64,000 bases of DNA, taken from contig CADBJU010000001.1 in NCBI GenBank assembly GCA_902795045.1, positions 62,001 through 126,000 of the forward strand, in the 5' to 3' direction. The stretch comes from Oscillospiraceae bacterium (GTDB taxonomy: Bacteria > Bacillota > Clostridia > Oscillospirales > Oscillospiraceae). The first letter of the stretch is position 1, and each line of letters starts with the position of its first letter. A program made the position numbers and the translations under genes. The notes under the pieces are model-generated. The model did no database searches. It was not told where the DNA came from and worked only from the letters and a program-made list of their open reading frames with translations. Positions 50,272-58,460 of this stretch are shown one piece after another.

Positions 50272-50688
50272 ATGCGCATAGCGGTTGCCTGGGATAACGG
50301 TGACATCGGTCTGCACTTCGGCCACGCCGATTGCTTTGCCATTTATAATTATGAAGACGGCGACGTCAGCCGCTGCACCAAGACGCTGGTCCCGACCGAC
50401 GGGCGCCACGGCCACCAGGCCATGGCGGAGCTGATGCAGGCGCAGAACGTGGACGCGGTGATCTCCGGCAACATGGGCGGGGAGGCGAAGGCCGCGCTTT
50501 TGAGCCTCGGCATCGTGCCGATCGCGGGCTTTGAGGGCCCGGCGGACCTGGCTGCCGACCTGCTGGTCCTGGGCAAGCTCCCCCTCACGGGCGGCGAGAA
50601 TTTCTCCGGCGGCTGCGGGGGCTCCTGCTCGGGCTGCTCCGGCTGCGGGCCCGAAGGCTGCGGCCCGGACTGTAACTGCGGCTGCTGA
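50272..50688 (+). CDS. NifB/NifX-family cluster-binding protein
   Basis: 138 residues with the dinitrogenase Fe-Mo cofactor domain (RIAVAWDNGDIGLHFGHADCF, GNMGGEAKAALLSLGI) and a Cys/Gly-rich tail (GGCGGSCSGCSGCGPEG) that could hold a metal cluster. Such proteins occur with Mrp outside nitrogen fixers and are thought to carry Fe-S precursors. The start lies one base after the Mrp stop, so it is surely in the same operon. Confidence 0.92.
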   Translation: MRIAVAWDNGDIGLHFGHADCFAIYNYEDGDVSRCTKTLVPTDGRHGHQAMAELMQAQNVDAVISGNMGGEAKAALLSLGIVPIAGFEGPADLAADLLVLGKLPLTGGENFSGGCGGSCSGCSGCGPEGCGPDCNCGC

Positions 50689-50714
50689 GAACAATACCTG
50701 ACCCGGTTGCCATC

Positions 50715-50910
50715 GTAGGGGCCGACGCCCTCGGCGGCCCGGCAGAAACATGTTAATGATACTGCAAATCCCCGGCGGATCCGTACCAAATCGGACGTAT
50801 TCGCCGAGGATTTCTGCGTAATATGGGATAATACCGCGCGGGCCGCCGAGGGGAAGGTGAATTGCCCTGGAGGGGCAAGAGAGGCCGGCCTGGGCCGCGT
50901 CGGCCCCTAC
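50715..50910. repeat. R1 inverted-repeat element, copy d
   Basis: Standard arms and CCCCGGC core. The right arm contains the same 46-bp block as copy b, in mirror orientation, so copy d is copy b reversed. Confidence 0.85.
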
Positions 50911-50939
50911 AGTGACGGAGTATCGTTTTGCAAATGTCT

Positions 50940-52070
50940 TTACCTATGCGCGAGGGTCCGGTACGCTTCCCCCAACGCATCGACCAGCGCATCCACATCC
51001 TCCCCGGTATTGTACCGGCACAGCCCGATGCGCAGCGCCCCGTCGATCAGGCGCGGCTCCATGCCGATGGCCTCGAGCACGTGGCTCCTGGCGCCCTTCT
51101 TGCAGGCGGAGCTGCGCGAGACGTAGATCTCCCGCGCCTCAAGATAATTCATCAGCACCTCGCTCCGATAGCCGGGGAGGGACACGGAGAGGATGTGCGG
51201 CGCGTCGGTTTCGAGCATCCGGATGTCCGGGATGGCCTCCGGCAGGCGCATCATAAGCTCCGCCTTGAGCGCGCGCATGTGTGCGGCGTTTTCTTTGAGT
51301 CCCGCCTTTGCGAGCCTCGCCGCCTCGCCGAAGGCCGCGATCTGGGGCATGGCCTCGGTCCCGGCGCGGCGTCCGTCTTCCTGCGCCCCGCCGAGGATGA
51401 AGGGTTTCAGCCGCAGGCCCTTGCGGATGTACAGCGCCCCGATGCCCTTGGGCGCGTGGATCTTGTGGCCGCTCACGCTGATGAGGTCAGCCCCCAGGGA
51501 TTTTACCGTGAAGTCCAGCTTCATAAAGCCCTGTACCGCGTCGGTGTGGAGAAGGGCAGGGCTCTTTTCGGCCTTCAAAATGCGCGAAATGGCGGAAATA
51601 TCCGTCACCGCCCCCGTTTCGTTGTTGACCAGCATCAAAGAAACGAGTATAGTATCAGGGCGGAGCGCCGCGCGCACCGTCTCCGGGTCGATGCGTCCGG
51701 TGCTGTCGGGCCTGAGATACGTCACCTCATAGCCGCGGCGTTCAAGCTCGGCCGCCGTGTTGCGGATGGCGTCGTGCTCCACGAGGGAAGTGATGACGTG
51801 CTTCCCCTTGCGCCGCATGGCATCGGCCCCCGAGAGCAGGGCCCAGTTGTCGCTCTCCGACCCGCAGGAGGTAAACACCAGCTCACCCGGCTCACACCCC
51901 AGCGCCCCGGCGACGGACTTGCGCGAAGAATCGAGCAGCTTCTTCGCCTCGCGGCCTTTGGCATAGGTGGAGCTGGGGTTGCCGTAGGTAGTCAGCATGG
52001 CGTCCAGCGCGGCCTGCGCCGCCTCCGGGCACACGCGCGTCGTGGCGGAATTGTCAAGATAGTGTTCCAT
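50940..52070 (-). CDS. Cysteine desulfurase (NifS/IscS type)
   Basis: 376-residue PLP enzyme that removes sulfur from cysteine for Fe-S clusters or tRNA thiolation. Visible: YLDNSATTRVCPEA, PSSTYAKGREAK, the PLP lysine in SVSGHKIHAPKGIGALY, GGAQEDGRRAGTEAMP (a GGQE-type motif) and the active-site cysteine in RSSACKKGARS. Length is normal. It reads toward the Mrp/NifX operon. ATG 52070 lacks a strong ribosome binding site (CATAAATGGAAC context). Confidence 0.95.
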   Translation of the reverse strand: MEHYLDNSATTRVCPEAAQAALDAMLTTYGNPSSTYAKGREAKKLLDSSRKSVAGALGCEPGELVFTSCGSESDNWALLSGADAMRRKGKHVITSLVEHDAIRNTAAELERRGYEVTYLRPDSTGRIDPETVRAALRPDTILVSLMLVNNETGAVTDISAISRILKAEKSPALLHTDAVQGFMKLDFTVKSLGADLISVSGHKIHAPKGIGALYIRKGLRLKPFILGGAQEDGRRAGTEAMPQIAAFGEAARLAKAGLKENAAHMRALKAELMMRLPEAIPDIRMLETDAPHILSVSLPGYRSEVLMNYLEAREIYVSRSSACKKGARSHVLEAIGMEPRLIDGALRIGLCRYNTGEDVDALVDALGEAYRTLAHR

Positions 52071-52121
52071 TTATGTTAACCTCTTTATGTGAAGTAGATT
52101 ATGTAAATGAATATGCACAGC

Positions 52122-52269
52122 CTCCCTCAGCCGCGCATGCGGCGATTAGAGGGAGGGGGACCGCTTCAGCGGTGGAGGGAGTTCCCCACGGTTTGCAGCA
52201 AGCTAAAGGATGGGGACTCCCTCAGTCACCAGTGTGCGCACTGGTGCCAGCTCCCTCATAGAGGGAGCC
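52122..52269. repeat. R2 repeat element
   Basis: CCTCCCTCAGCCGCGCATGC, ACCGCTTCAGCGGT, CACCAGTGTGCGCACTGGTG and GCTCCCTCATAGAGGGAGC in order, upstream of mtaB. Confidence 0.75.
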
Positions 52270-52310
52270 AAAGAAGCACGTGTTCTAATCCTACAGAAAC
52301 GGAGAACAGC

Positions 52311-53597
52311 ATGAAGTATATTATATCCACTCTCGGCTGCAAGGTCAACCAGTATGAGACCCAGGCCATGGAGGGTTTTCTCAATGAGCGCGGCTTTGAG
52401 CGCGCGGTGCCGGGGGAGATCGCCGACGCCGTGATCGTCAACACCTGCGCCGTCACCGCCGAAAGCGGACGCAAATCCCGTCAGACCATCCGCCGCCTGC
52501 GCGACGAAAACCCCGGCGCGGTGCTGGCTGTGTGCGGCTGCTACTCCCAGATCGAGCCGGACGCGGTGCAGGCGATCGGCGCGGACGTGATCTTCGGCGC
52601 GGCCGACCGCGAAAAGCTGGTGGACGCCGTGGTCAAGGCATGCCGGGAAGGGGAGGGCACCCGCGACATCGACGAGCCCTTCAAGCGCCGGGAAATCGAG
52701 CGCCTGCCCGCCGGGGCGGTGGACCACCGCACCCGCGCGATGCTGAAAATCCAGGACGGCTGCGTCAACTTCTGCACCTACTGCATCATCCCCTACACCC
52801 GCGGGAGACTGCGGAGCCTGCCCTGCGACGAGGCGGCAGCCGAAGCAGCCCGCCTCGCTTCCGAGGGCTACCGCGAAATTGTCCTCACCGGCATCGAGGT
52901 CGCCTCCTACGGGGTTGACCTGCCCGGAAAGCCCGGCCTTGCGGATGTGATCGAGGCTGTGGCCGCTGCCTGCGGCGATATGCGCATCCGCTTAGGCTCC
53001 CTCGAGCCCACGGTCATCACGGAGGACTTCTGCAAGCGTCTTGCGGCCACGGGAAAGGTCTGCCGCCACTTCCACCTCTCGCTCCAGTCGGGCTGCGACC
53101 GCACGCTCAAGGCCATGAACCGCAAGTACGACACCGCGACCTTCTTTGAAAAGACGGAGCTTCTGCGCAAATACTTCCCCGGCTGTGCCCTGACCGGCGA
53201 CCTCATCACCGGCTTTCCCGGCGAAACGGATGCGGACGATAAAGCGACTTCGGCCTTTTTATGGAAATGCCGCTTTGCTGCGATGCACGTCTTCCCGTAC
53301 TCCCGCCGCCCCGGCACGCCCGCGGACCAGATGCCCGACCAGTGCCCGAAGAAGGTCAAGGAGCAGCGCGCCCATGAGCAGCAGCGCCTGTGTGATTCCA
53401 TGCACCGGGATTTCCTCAGATCCTGCGTGGGCCAGACCCTGCCGGTGCTGTTTGAATCCGAGGAGGACGGCTTCTGCACCGGTCACAGCGACACCTACAT
53501 GCCCGTGAAGGTAAAGGGAACGGGCCTGCGAGGAGAGCTTCACAATGTTGCGATCACGGAGGTCTCCGGCGACACGCTGTGCGGAACAATAAAATGA
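52311..53597 (+). CDS. mtaB: tRNA t6A37 methylthiotransferase
   Basis: 428-residue radical-SAM enzyme that adds a methylthio group to t6A37 of tRNA. Its UPF0004 domain has three cysteines (STLGCKVNQYE, NTCAVT, CGCYSQ); the radical-SAM cluster is CVNFCTYCIIPYTRG; LSLQSGCDRTLKAMNRKY and a C-terminal TRAM-like segment (GHSDTYMPVKV) follow. ATG 52311 after GGAGAACAGC; the open frame upstream is an R2 element. The start MKYIISTLGCKVNQ fits MtaB rather than MiaB. Confidence 0.94.
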   Translation: MKYIISTLGCKVNQYETQAMEGFLNERGFERAVPGEIADAVIVNTCAVTAESGRKSRQTIRRLRDENPGAVLAVCGCYSQIEPDAVQAIGADVIFGAADREKLVDAVVKACREGEGTRDIDEPFKRREIERLPAGAVDHRTRAMLKIQDGCVNFCTYCIIPYTRGRLRSLPCDEAAAEAARLASEGYREIVLTGIEVASYGVDLPGKPGLADVIEAVAAACGDMRIRLGSLEPTVITEDFCKRLAATGKVCRHFHLSLQSGCDRTLKAMNRKYDTATFFEKTELLRKYFPGCALTGDLITGFPGETDADDKATSAFLWKCRFAAMHVFPYSRRPGTPADQMPDQCPKKVKEQRAHEQQRLCDSMHRDFLRSCVGQTLPVLFESEEDGFCTGHSDTYMPVKVKGTGLRGELHNVAITEVSGDTLCGTIK

Positions 53598-53638
53598 AGT
53601 GTGGAGTTAAGGAGCGGCCTTGCCGTGATTCACATATG

Positions 53639-53789
53639 GCCCCCTTGCCTAAAGGGGGCTGTCACCAGTGTCGCAACACTGGTGACTGGGGGATATAATC
53701 CTTGCGAACCGCTCAAAAAAACGCACGTTTTTATATCCCTCCGTCAGCTCGCAGGCTCGCTGCCACCTCCCTTTAGGCAAGGGAGGCAC
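53639..53789. repeat. R3/R2 hybrid repeat element
   Basis: GCCCCCTTGCCTAAAGGGGG, CACCAGTGTCGCAACACTGGTG, then CACCTCCCTTTAGGCAAGGG. Nothing else is seen in 53,598-53,900 except an AAACTCCACACTCC direct repeat near 53,845-53,870. Confidence 0.7.
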
Positions 53790-53900
53790 TTCCGATCCGT
53801 CCGCAAAACAGACACCATAATCTTCACTTTCAATCATTAAACTCCAAACTCCACACTCCAAACTCCACACTGAAACAGCTCCACAAGAAGGAGAAATAAG

Positions 53901-55457
53901 ATGAAGTACTTACAGAAGCTCGGAAAGTCGATCATGCTGCCGGTGGCGTGCCTGCCGCTGTGCGGCATCCTGATGGGCATCGGCTATCTCCTGTGCCCGG
54001 CCTCGATGCAGGGCGGCGAGATCACCGGCCTTGTGCCCGCAATCGGTATGTTCCTCGTCAAGGCGGGCGGCGCGCTCATCGACCATATCGCGCTGCTGTT
54101 TGCGGTGGGCATCGGTGTCGGCATGTCCGACGATCGGGACGGCACCGCGGGCATGACGGCGCTTGTGTCGTGGCTCATCATCACAAGCCTTCTGCAGGCG
54201 GATTTTGTGGCGCGGCTGCTGCCCTCGGTGGCCGGAAATCCCACGGCGCTGCTTGCGTTTCAGAAGATCGAGAACCCCTTCATCGGCATCCTCGCGGGCC
54301 TCATCGGCGCGGAGAGCTACAACCGCTTCAAGAATACCGAGCTGCCCGAGTGGCTGGCCTTTTTCAGCCGCCGCCGCAGCACGGTGATCGTGTCGGGCCT
54401 TGTGTCGATCCTCGCTTCGGCTCTGCTGTTTTTCGTGTGGCCGGCGCTCTTCGGGGCGCTTGTGCGCGCGGGCCTCTGGATCGCCTCCCTCGGCCCTGTC
54501 GGGGCGGGGATCTACGCCTTCCTGAATCGCCTGCTCATCCCGCTGGGCCTGCACCATGCGCTTAACAACGTCTTCTGGTTCGACACCATCGGTCTCGGTG
54601 ACCTCACGAACTTCTGGGCGGGCAAGACCGGCGCGGACGTGGGCTGGTCCCTCGGCATCTACATGTCGGGCTTCTTCCCGTGCATGATGTTCGGCGTGCC
54701 GGGCGCGGTGCTGGGCATGATCCGCAGCGCAAGGCCCGAAAAGCGGAGGGCGACCGCGGGCATCCTCGCAGCCTCCGCGCTGTGCTCGTTTGTCTGCGGC
54801 ATCACCGAGCCCTTCGAGTTTTCCTTCATGTTCGCCGCCCCCGCGCTCTATGTTGTCTACGCGCTCCTCTACGGCGTGTTCACCTGGATCACCGCCCTCA
54901 CCGGTTTTCGCGCGGGCTTTTCCTTCTCGGCGGGCGCGACCGACCTGCTGTTCTCGGCGTCCCTGCCCGCGGCGCAGAAGACCTGGCTCATCCTGCCGCT
55001 GGGCCTTGCAGCGTTTGCGGTGTTTTTCCTGGTCTTTCGCCTGATGATCCCGGCCTTTCACTTCAAGACCCCCGGCAATGAGGACGAGGACACGGAGACG
55101 CAGGCGGCAGGGGAGAGCGCCGAGAGCCCCAAAGCGGAGAGCGCCGAGACTCAGACGACAGAACACACCCCGGCCCCGAAGGCGGAGAGCGCCAAAGCCC
55201 CCGAGCTTGTCGCGGGCTGTGATGTCGACGAGATCCTCGCGGGACTCGGCGGCAGGGAGAACATCCTCACGCTCGATAACTGCGCCACGAGATTGCGCCC
55301 GGAGCTGAAGGACATGAGCCTCGTGGACGAAAAACGGCTCAAGAGCGCCGGGGCGAAGGGTGTCATGAAGCCGGGCGGCGGCAGCGTCCAGGTCGTCATC
55401 GGCGTGAAGGTACAGTCGGTCGCCGACGCTCTGCGCGAAAAGATGAAGCTTTCATAA
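53901..55457 (+). CDS. PTS permease EIICB, glucose/N-acetylglucosamine type
   Basis: 518 residues. The EIIC domain has about ten helices (LPVACLPLCGILMGIGY, GLHHALNNVFWFDT and the sugar-site ITEPFEFSFMFAAP), then comes an Ala/Glu/Thr-rich linker (about 395-440) and an EIIB domain with the phosphorylated cysteine in LTLDNCATRLRPELKD. No EIIA domain is fused. The ITEPFEF type points to glucose or GlcNAc. It may once have worked with the decayed amino-sugar locus at 21-24.6 kb; this is inference. ATG 53901 after AGAAGGAGAAATAAG. Confidence 0.93.
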   Translation: MKYLQKLGKSIMLPVACLPLCGILMGIGYLLCPASMQGGEITGLVPAIGMFLVKAGGALIDHIALLFAVGIGVGMSDDRDGTAGMTALVSWLIITSLLQADFVARLLPSVAGNPTALLAFQKIENPFIGILAGLIGAESYNRFKNTELPEWLAFFSRRRSTVIVSGLVSILASALLFFVWPALFGALVRAGLWIASLGPVGAGIYAFLNRLLIPLGLHHALNNVFWFDTIGLGDLTNFWAGKTGADVGWSLGIYMSGFFPCMMFGVPGAVLGMIRSARPEKRRATAGILAASALCSFVCGITEPFEFSFMFAAPALYVVYALLYGVFTWITALTGFRAGFSFSAGATDLLFSASLPAAQKTWLILPLGLAAFAVFFLVFRLMIPAFHFKTPGNEDEDTETQAAGESAESPKAESAETQTTEHTPAPKAESAKAPELVAGCDVDEILAGLGGRENILTLDNCATRLRPELKDMSLVDEKRLKSAGAKGVMKPGGGSVQVVIGVKVQSVADALREKMKLS

Positions 55458-55460
55458 ATG

Positions 55461-55515
55461 ATAAAACCACAGAGGAAACAGCCCCGATCCCGGGGCTGTT
55501 TCGTTTAAATGGCGC
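55461..55515 (+). terminator. Terminator of the PTS gene, first copy of direct repeat
   Basis: AACAGCCCCG (55,477-55,486) pairs with CGGGGCTGTT (55,491-55,500), then TCGTTT. The whole 55-bp segment recurs at 55,974-56,027. Confidence 0.85.
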
Positions 55516-55530
55516 GGTGCGGAGAAAAGC

Positions 55531-55559
55531 TTGACGAAATACACAGCTTACAGTAAAAT
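55531..55559 (+). promoter_or_regulatory. Promoter of peptide mRNA, copy 2
   Basis: TTGACG (55,531-55,536), 17 bases, TAAAAT (55,554-55,559). A 5' hairpin GTCCCC-GAAA-GGGGAC follows at 55,564-55,579. The promoter resembles that of serC at 56,029. Confidence 0.75.
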
Positions 55560-55653
55560 AAAAGTCCCCGAAAGGGGACGGTGAAGAGAGAACATTAACG
55601 CACATTGGCGGTTAGCTCCATTCCCTCATCTGAAAAGGAAGGGGGTGGTGTGC

Positions 55654-55767
55654 ATGCGCTTGACCTTTCACATAAGGAAATGGACCGTGACGATCATCGT
55701 CCGGGAGACTTCCGGAAAGTCAAAAGCGAAACGCGCAAAAAAAGCAACCGCCACTCCCCTAAAGTGA
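55654..55767 (+). CDS. 37-residue basic peptide, putative type I toxin (copy 2)
   Basis: Same length as copy 1 and 29/37 identical: MRLTFHIRKWTVTIIV followed by a Lys/Arg-rich tail (GKSKAKRAKK) ending ATPLK. The N-terminal 16 residues are all but unchanged while the tail drifts, a sign of selection on the hydrophobic part. The ribosome binding site GGGGGTGG is again preceded by a partly complementary C-rich stretch (CCATTCCCTC). The stop codon lies within the terminator stem. Expressed, if at all, from the promoter at 55,531. Confidence 0.75.
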   Translation: MRLTFHIRKWTVTIIVRETSGKSKAKRAKKATATPLK

Positions 55768-55841
55768 CGGTTGTTTTTGTGGCATTAAGCCACAGATAAC
55801 CCAAACTGCAAGGAGCTAACCGTGTGCGTGGTTCGCTCTTC
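55738..55841 (-). ncRNA. Convergent antisense RNA, copy 2 (putative antitoxin)
   Basis: Predicted 100-nt RNA from the promoter at 55,876-55,848 to the shared terminator. The hairpin TGTGGC-ATTAA-GCCACA (55,778-55,794) replaces the TTGCAGC hairpin of copy 1 at the same place. Confidence 0.7.
55745..55773. terminator. Shared bidirectional terminator, copy 2
   Basis: CAACCGCCACT (55,745-55,755) with AGTGACGGTTG (55,763-55,773). Compared with copy 1 one G-C pair has become A-T on both sides. TTTTT follows on plus, TTTTTTT on minus. Confidence 0.8.
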
Positions 55842-55847
55842 ACTGTT

Positions 55848-55876
55848 ATTATAGGGCAGGCGGCGGCTTTTGTCAA
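55848..55876 (-). promoter_or_regulatory. Consensus promoter of antisense RNA, copy 2
   Basis: Reading minus, TTGACA (55,876-55,871), 17 bases, TATAAT (55,853-55,848). Confidence 0.85.
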
Positions 55877-55973
55877 TCCTGTGACCATTCCTTTTTTGGA
55901 TTTCTCCTGACAAGTTGCGGTGGAACTGCCCTTGCGGGCTGCGAGAGCCGTCAACCCCGCTCCCCATAATCCA

Positions 55974-56027
55974 ATAAAACCACAGAGGAAACAGCCCCGA
56001 TGCCGGGCTGTTTCGTTTAAATGGCGC
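55974..56027 (+). terminator. Second copy of the PTS terminator
   Basis: Direct repeat of 55,461-55,515 with one base lost in the loop and one change. It now stands between the peptide locus and serC. Confidence 0.85.
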
Positions 56028-56028
56028 A

Positions 56029-56057
56029 TTGACGAACACGGAAAAGAATAGTAAAAT
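56029..56057 (+). promoter_or_regulatory. Promoter of serC-serA
   Basis: TTGACG (56,029-56,034), 17 bases, TAAAAT (56,052-56,057). Confidence 0.75.
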
Positions 56058-56095
56058 AGCACAAAAATCAAAATCGTTTTTTGGAGTATATTCCT

Positions 56096-57178
56096 ATGAA
56101 CAGAGATCAGGTCTATAATTTCGCGCCCGGGCCGTCCACCATGCCCGAGAGCGCCCTCAAAACCGCGGCGGCGGAGATGCTGAACTTCCGCGGCAGCGGC
56201 ATGTCCGTCATGGAGATCAGCCACCGCAGCGCCCTGTTTCAGGAGGTCTTCGACTCCGCGTGCGAAAAGCTCCGCCGGCTGATGAACGTGCCGGACACCC
56301 ACGAGTTTTTACTGCTCCAGGGCGGCGCGACCACCCAGTTTGCCGCCATCCCCATGAACCTCATCGAGGGCGGCACCGCCGACTACGCGGTCACCGGCAA
56401 CTTCTCGAACAAGGCCGCCGAGGAAGCGAAAAAGTATGGCACCGTCCACATCGCGGCGACCACGAAGCCCACCGGCCATGACCGCATCCCGACGCAAGCA
56501 GAGCTTGACCTTTCGCCGGACGCCAAGTACTTCTACTACTGCGCCAACAACACCATCTACGGCACCGAGTGGCAGTATGTCCCCGAGACGGGCTCGACCC
56601 TCGTGTGCGACATGTCCTCCGACATCCTGTCCCGCGAGGTGGATGTGTCGAAGTTCGGCCTCATCTACGCGGGCGCGCAGAAGAACATGGCCCCCGCGGG
56701 CCTCACGGTCGTGATCGTCGATAAGCGCCTTGCAGGAAGAGAGATTCCCATCACGCCGAAGATTTTAAGCTACAAGACCATGATCGAGACCGGCTCCATG
56801 CTCAATACGCCCCCGTGCTGGTGCATCTACATGCTGGACCTCACCCTCGACTGGGTAATCAAAGAGGGCGGCGTGAAGGCCATGGACGAGCGCAAGCGCG
56901 AGCGGGCCGGGATGCTCTACGACTTTTTAGATAACAGCAAGGTCCTCCACCCCCACGCCCTGCCTGGCTCCCGCAGCTTCATGAACGTCACCTTCCGCAC
57001 GGACTCTCCCGAGCTCGATGCTGCCTTTGTGAAGGGCGCGGCGGAGAGGGGACTTCTCAATCTCAAGGGCCACAAGATCGCGGGCGGCATGCGCGCCTCG
57101 GTTTACAACGCCATGCCCGTCGAGGGCGCAAAGGCGCTGGTCGAATACATGAAGGAGTTTGAAGTCAGAAATGCTTAA
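56096..57178 (+). CDS. serC: Phosphoserine aminotransferase
   Basis: 360-residue PLP enzyme of serine synthesis converting 3-phosphohydroxypyruvate to phosphoserine. Hallmarks: VYNFAPGPSTMPESAL, SVMEISHRSALFQEV, LLLQGGATTQFAAIPMNL, the PLP lysine in YAGAQKNMAPAGLTVV (about 198) and NTPPCWCIYMLDLTLDW. ATG 56096 is favoured because the protein then starts MNRDQVYNF as in the family; TTGGAG lies about 10 bases upstream. It overlaps the following dehydrogenase gene by 8 bases. Confidence 0.96.
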   Translation: MNRDQVYNFAPGPSTMPESALKTAAAEMLNFRGSGMSVMEISHRSALFQEVFDSACEKLRRLMNVPDTHEFLLLQGGATTQFAAIPMNLIEGGTADYAVTGNFSNKAAEEAKKYGTVHIAATTKPTGHDRIPTQAELDLSPDAKYFYYCANNTIYGTEWQYVPETGSTLVCDMSSDILSREVDVSKFGLIYAGAQKNMAPAGLTVVIVDKRLAGREIPITPKILSYKTMIETGSMLNTPPCWCIYMLDLTLDWVIKEGGVKAMDERKRERAGMLYDFLDNSKVLHPHALPGSRSFMNVTFRTDSPELDAAFVKGAAERGLLNLKGHKIAGGMRASVYNAMPVEGAKALVEYMKEFEVRNA

Positions 57179-58337
57179 AATAAAGACCATGAACACCATT
57201 TCCGAGCACGGCACCGGGGCGCTGGAAAAGCGCGGGTGCGTGGTCGGGCCGGACGTGGAAAACCCCGACGGCATGCTGATCCGCAGCGCAAACCTGCACG
57301 GCATGGAGTTTGGCCCGGAGCTTCTCGCCATCGCGAGAGCGGGCGCGGGTTTTAATAATATCCCGATCGAGGAGTGCGCCGAACGCGGCATCGTCGTCTT
57401 CAACAGTCCCGGCGCGAACGCCGAAGCCGTCAAGGAGCAGGAGATCGCCTCCCTCGTCATGGCCTCGCGCGACATGATCGGCGCCATCGACTGGGTGCGC
57501 TCCATCGCCGACTGCGGGGACGAGATCCCCGAGATGGTGGAGAAGGGCAAGTCCTCCTTCGCAGGCCCCGAGCTCCAGGGCAAGACCCTCGGCGTGGTGG
57601 GCCTCGGCGCGATCGGCGCGCTGGTTGCAAACGCCGCGCTCGATCTCGGCATGGTGGTCTACGGCTACGATCCCTTCATGTCCGTCGACGCCGCCTGGCG
57701 GCTTTCACGCGATGTCATCCGGGCCGAGGACGTGGAGACCATCTACGAGAAGTCCGACTACATCAGCATCAACATCCCCTACAACGAGCAGACCCACAAC
57801 ATGTTCAACGATGAGGCGTTCTCGAAGATGAAGATGGGCGTGCGCATCATCAACGAGTCGCGCGCCGAGGTGGTGGACGACGAGGCCATGACCCGCGCCC
57901 TCGACTGCGGCCGGGTGGGGAAGTACGTCACCGACTTTCCGAACAAGGTCATCCTCCAGGCTCCGAACGTGATCGCCCTGCCGCACATCGGCGCCTGCAC
58001 CCCCGAAAGCGAGGACCGCTGCGCCGCCATGGCCGCGATGGAGCTTTACGATTATCTGGTTAACGGCAACATCAAAAACTCCGTAAACCTACCGGACGCG
58101 ACCCTCTCGCGCATGGGCGTGTGCCGTCTCTGCGTCCTGCACCGCAACGTCCCGCGCATGATCACCCGCATCCTCGACTTCATCAGCGACCGCAACATCA
58201 ACGTCGAGCACATGATCAACAAGCCTCGCGGCGAGTACGCCTACACGATCGTTGACCTCGGCGAGTCCATCGGCGAGCCCACCGCCGCCGCCATCCGCGC
58301 CATGGGCGATGTCCTGCGCGTGAGAGTTTTATATTGA
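57171..58337 (+). CDS. serA: D-3-phosphoglycerate dehydrogenase
   Basis: 388 residues. The NAD domain has GVVGLGAIGALVA (about 140) and YGYDPFM; the catalytic Arg, Glu and His lie in INESRAEVVDDEA, NKVILQAPNV and ALPHIGACTPESED; a C-terminal ACT domain (about 320-388; NIKNSVNLPD, NINVEHMINKPRGEYAYTIV) probably gives serine feedback. It catalyses the first step of serine synthesis and is coupled to serC. Confidence 0.93.
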   Translation: MLKIKTMNTISEHGTGALEKRGCVVGPDVENPDGMLIRSANLHGMEFGPELLAIARAGAGFNNIPIEECAERGIVVFNSPGANAEAVKEQEIASLVMASRDMIGAIDWVRSIADCGDEIPEMVEKGKSSFAGPELQGKTLGVVGLGAIGALVANAALDLGMVVYGYDPFMSVDAAWRLSRDVIRAEDVETIYEKSDYISINIPYNEQTHNMFNDEAFSKMKMGVRIINESRAEVVDDEAMTRALDCGRVGKYVTDFPNKVILQAPNVIALPHIGACTPESEDRCAAMAAMELYDYLVNGNIKNSVNLPDATLSRMGVCRLCVLHRNVPRMITRILDFISDRNINVEHMINKPRGEYAYTIVDLGESIGEPTAAAIRAMGDVLRVRVLY

Positions 58338-58354
58338 GAATTGAATATCTTCTT

Positions 58355-58393
58355 GAGAGCATCGGAACGCCCGGTGCTCTTTTTTTGCCGTCT
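58355..58393 (+). terminator. serA terminator, first copy of direct repeat
   Basis: AGAGCATCGG/CCGGTGCTCT stem then TTTTTTT. The 39 bp recur unchanged at 59,054-59,092. Confidence 0.85.
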
Positions 58394-58400
58394 CTTTGCG

Positions 58401-58429
58401 TTGTATTGTTTTATGTTTTGTGATATACT
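58401..58429 (+). promoter_or_regulatory. Promoter of brnTA
   Basis: TTGTAT (58,401-58,406), 17 bases, TATACT (58,424-58,429). Confidence 0.65.
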
Positions 58430-58460
58430 GCCATTGAGAAAAGATAAAGGAGGGCATGGA

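Larger units (their letters stand above)
55580..55844. repeat. Inverted arms enclosing type I TA-like locus, copy 2
   Basis: Left arm 55,580-55,619 (GGTGAAGAG ... GGTTAGCTCC) and right arm 55,812-55,844, inverted. The right arms of copies 1 and 2 are nearly identical, while the middles of the left arms differ. Confidence 0.85.
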
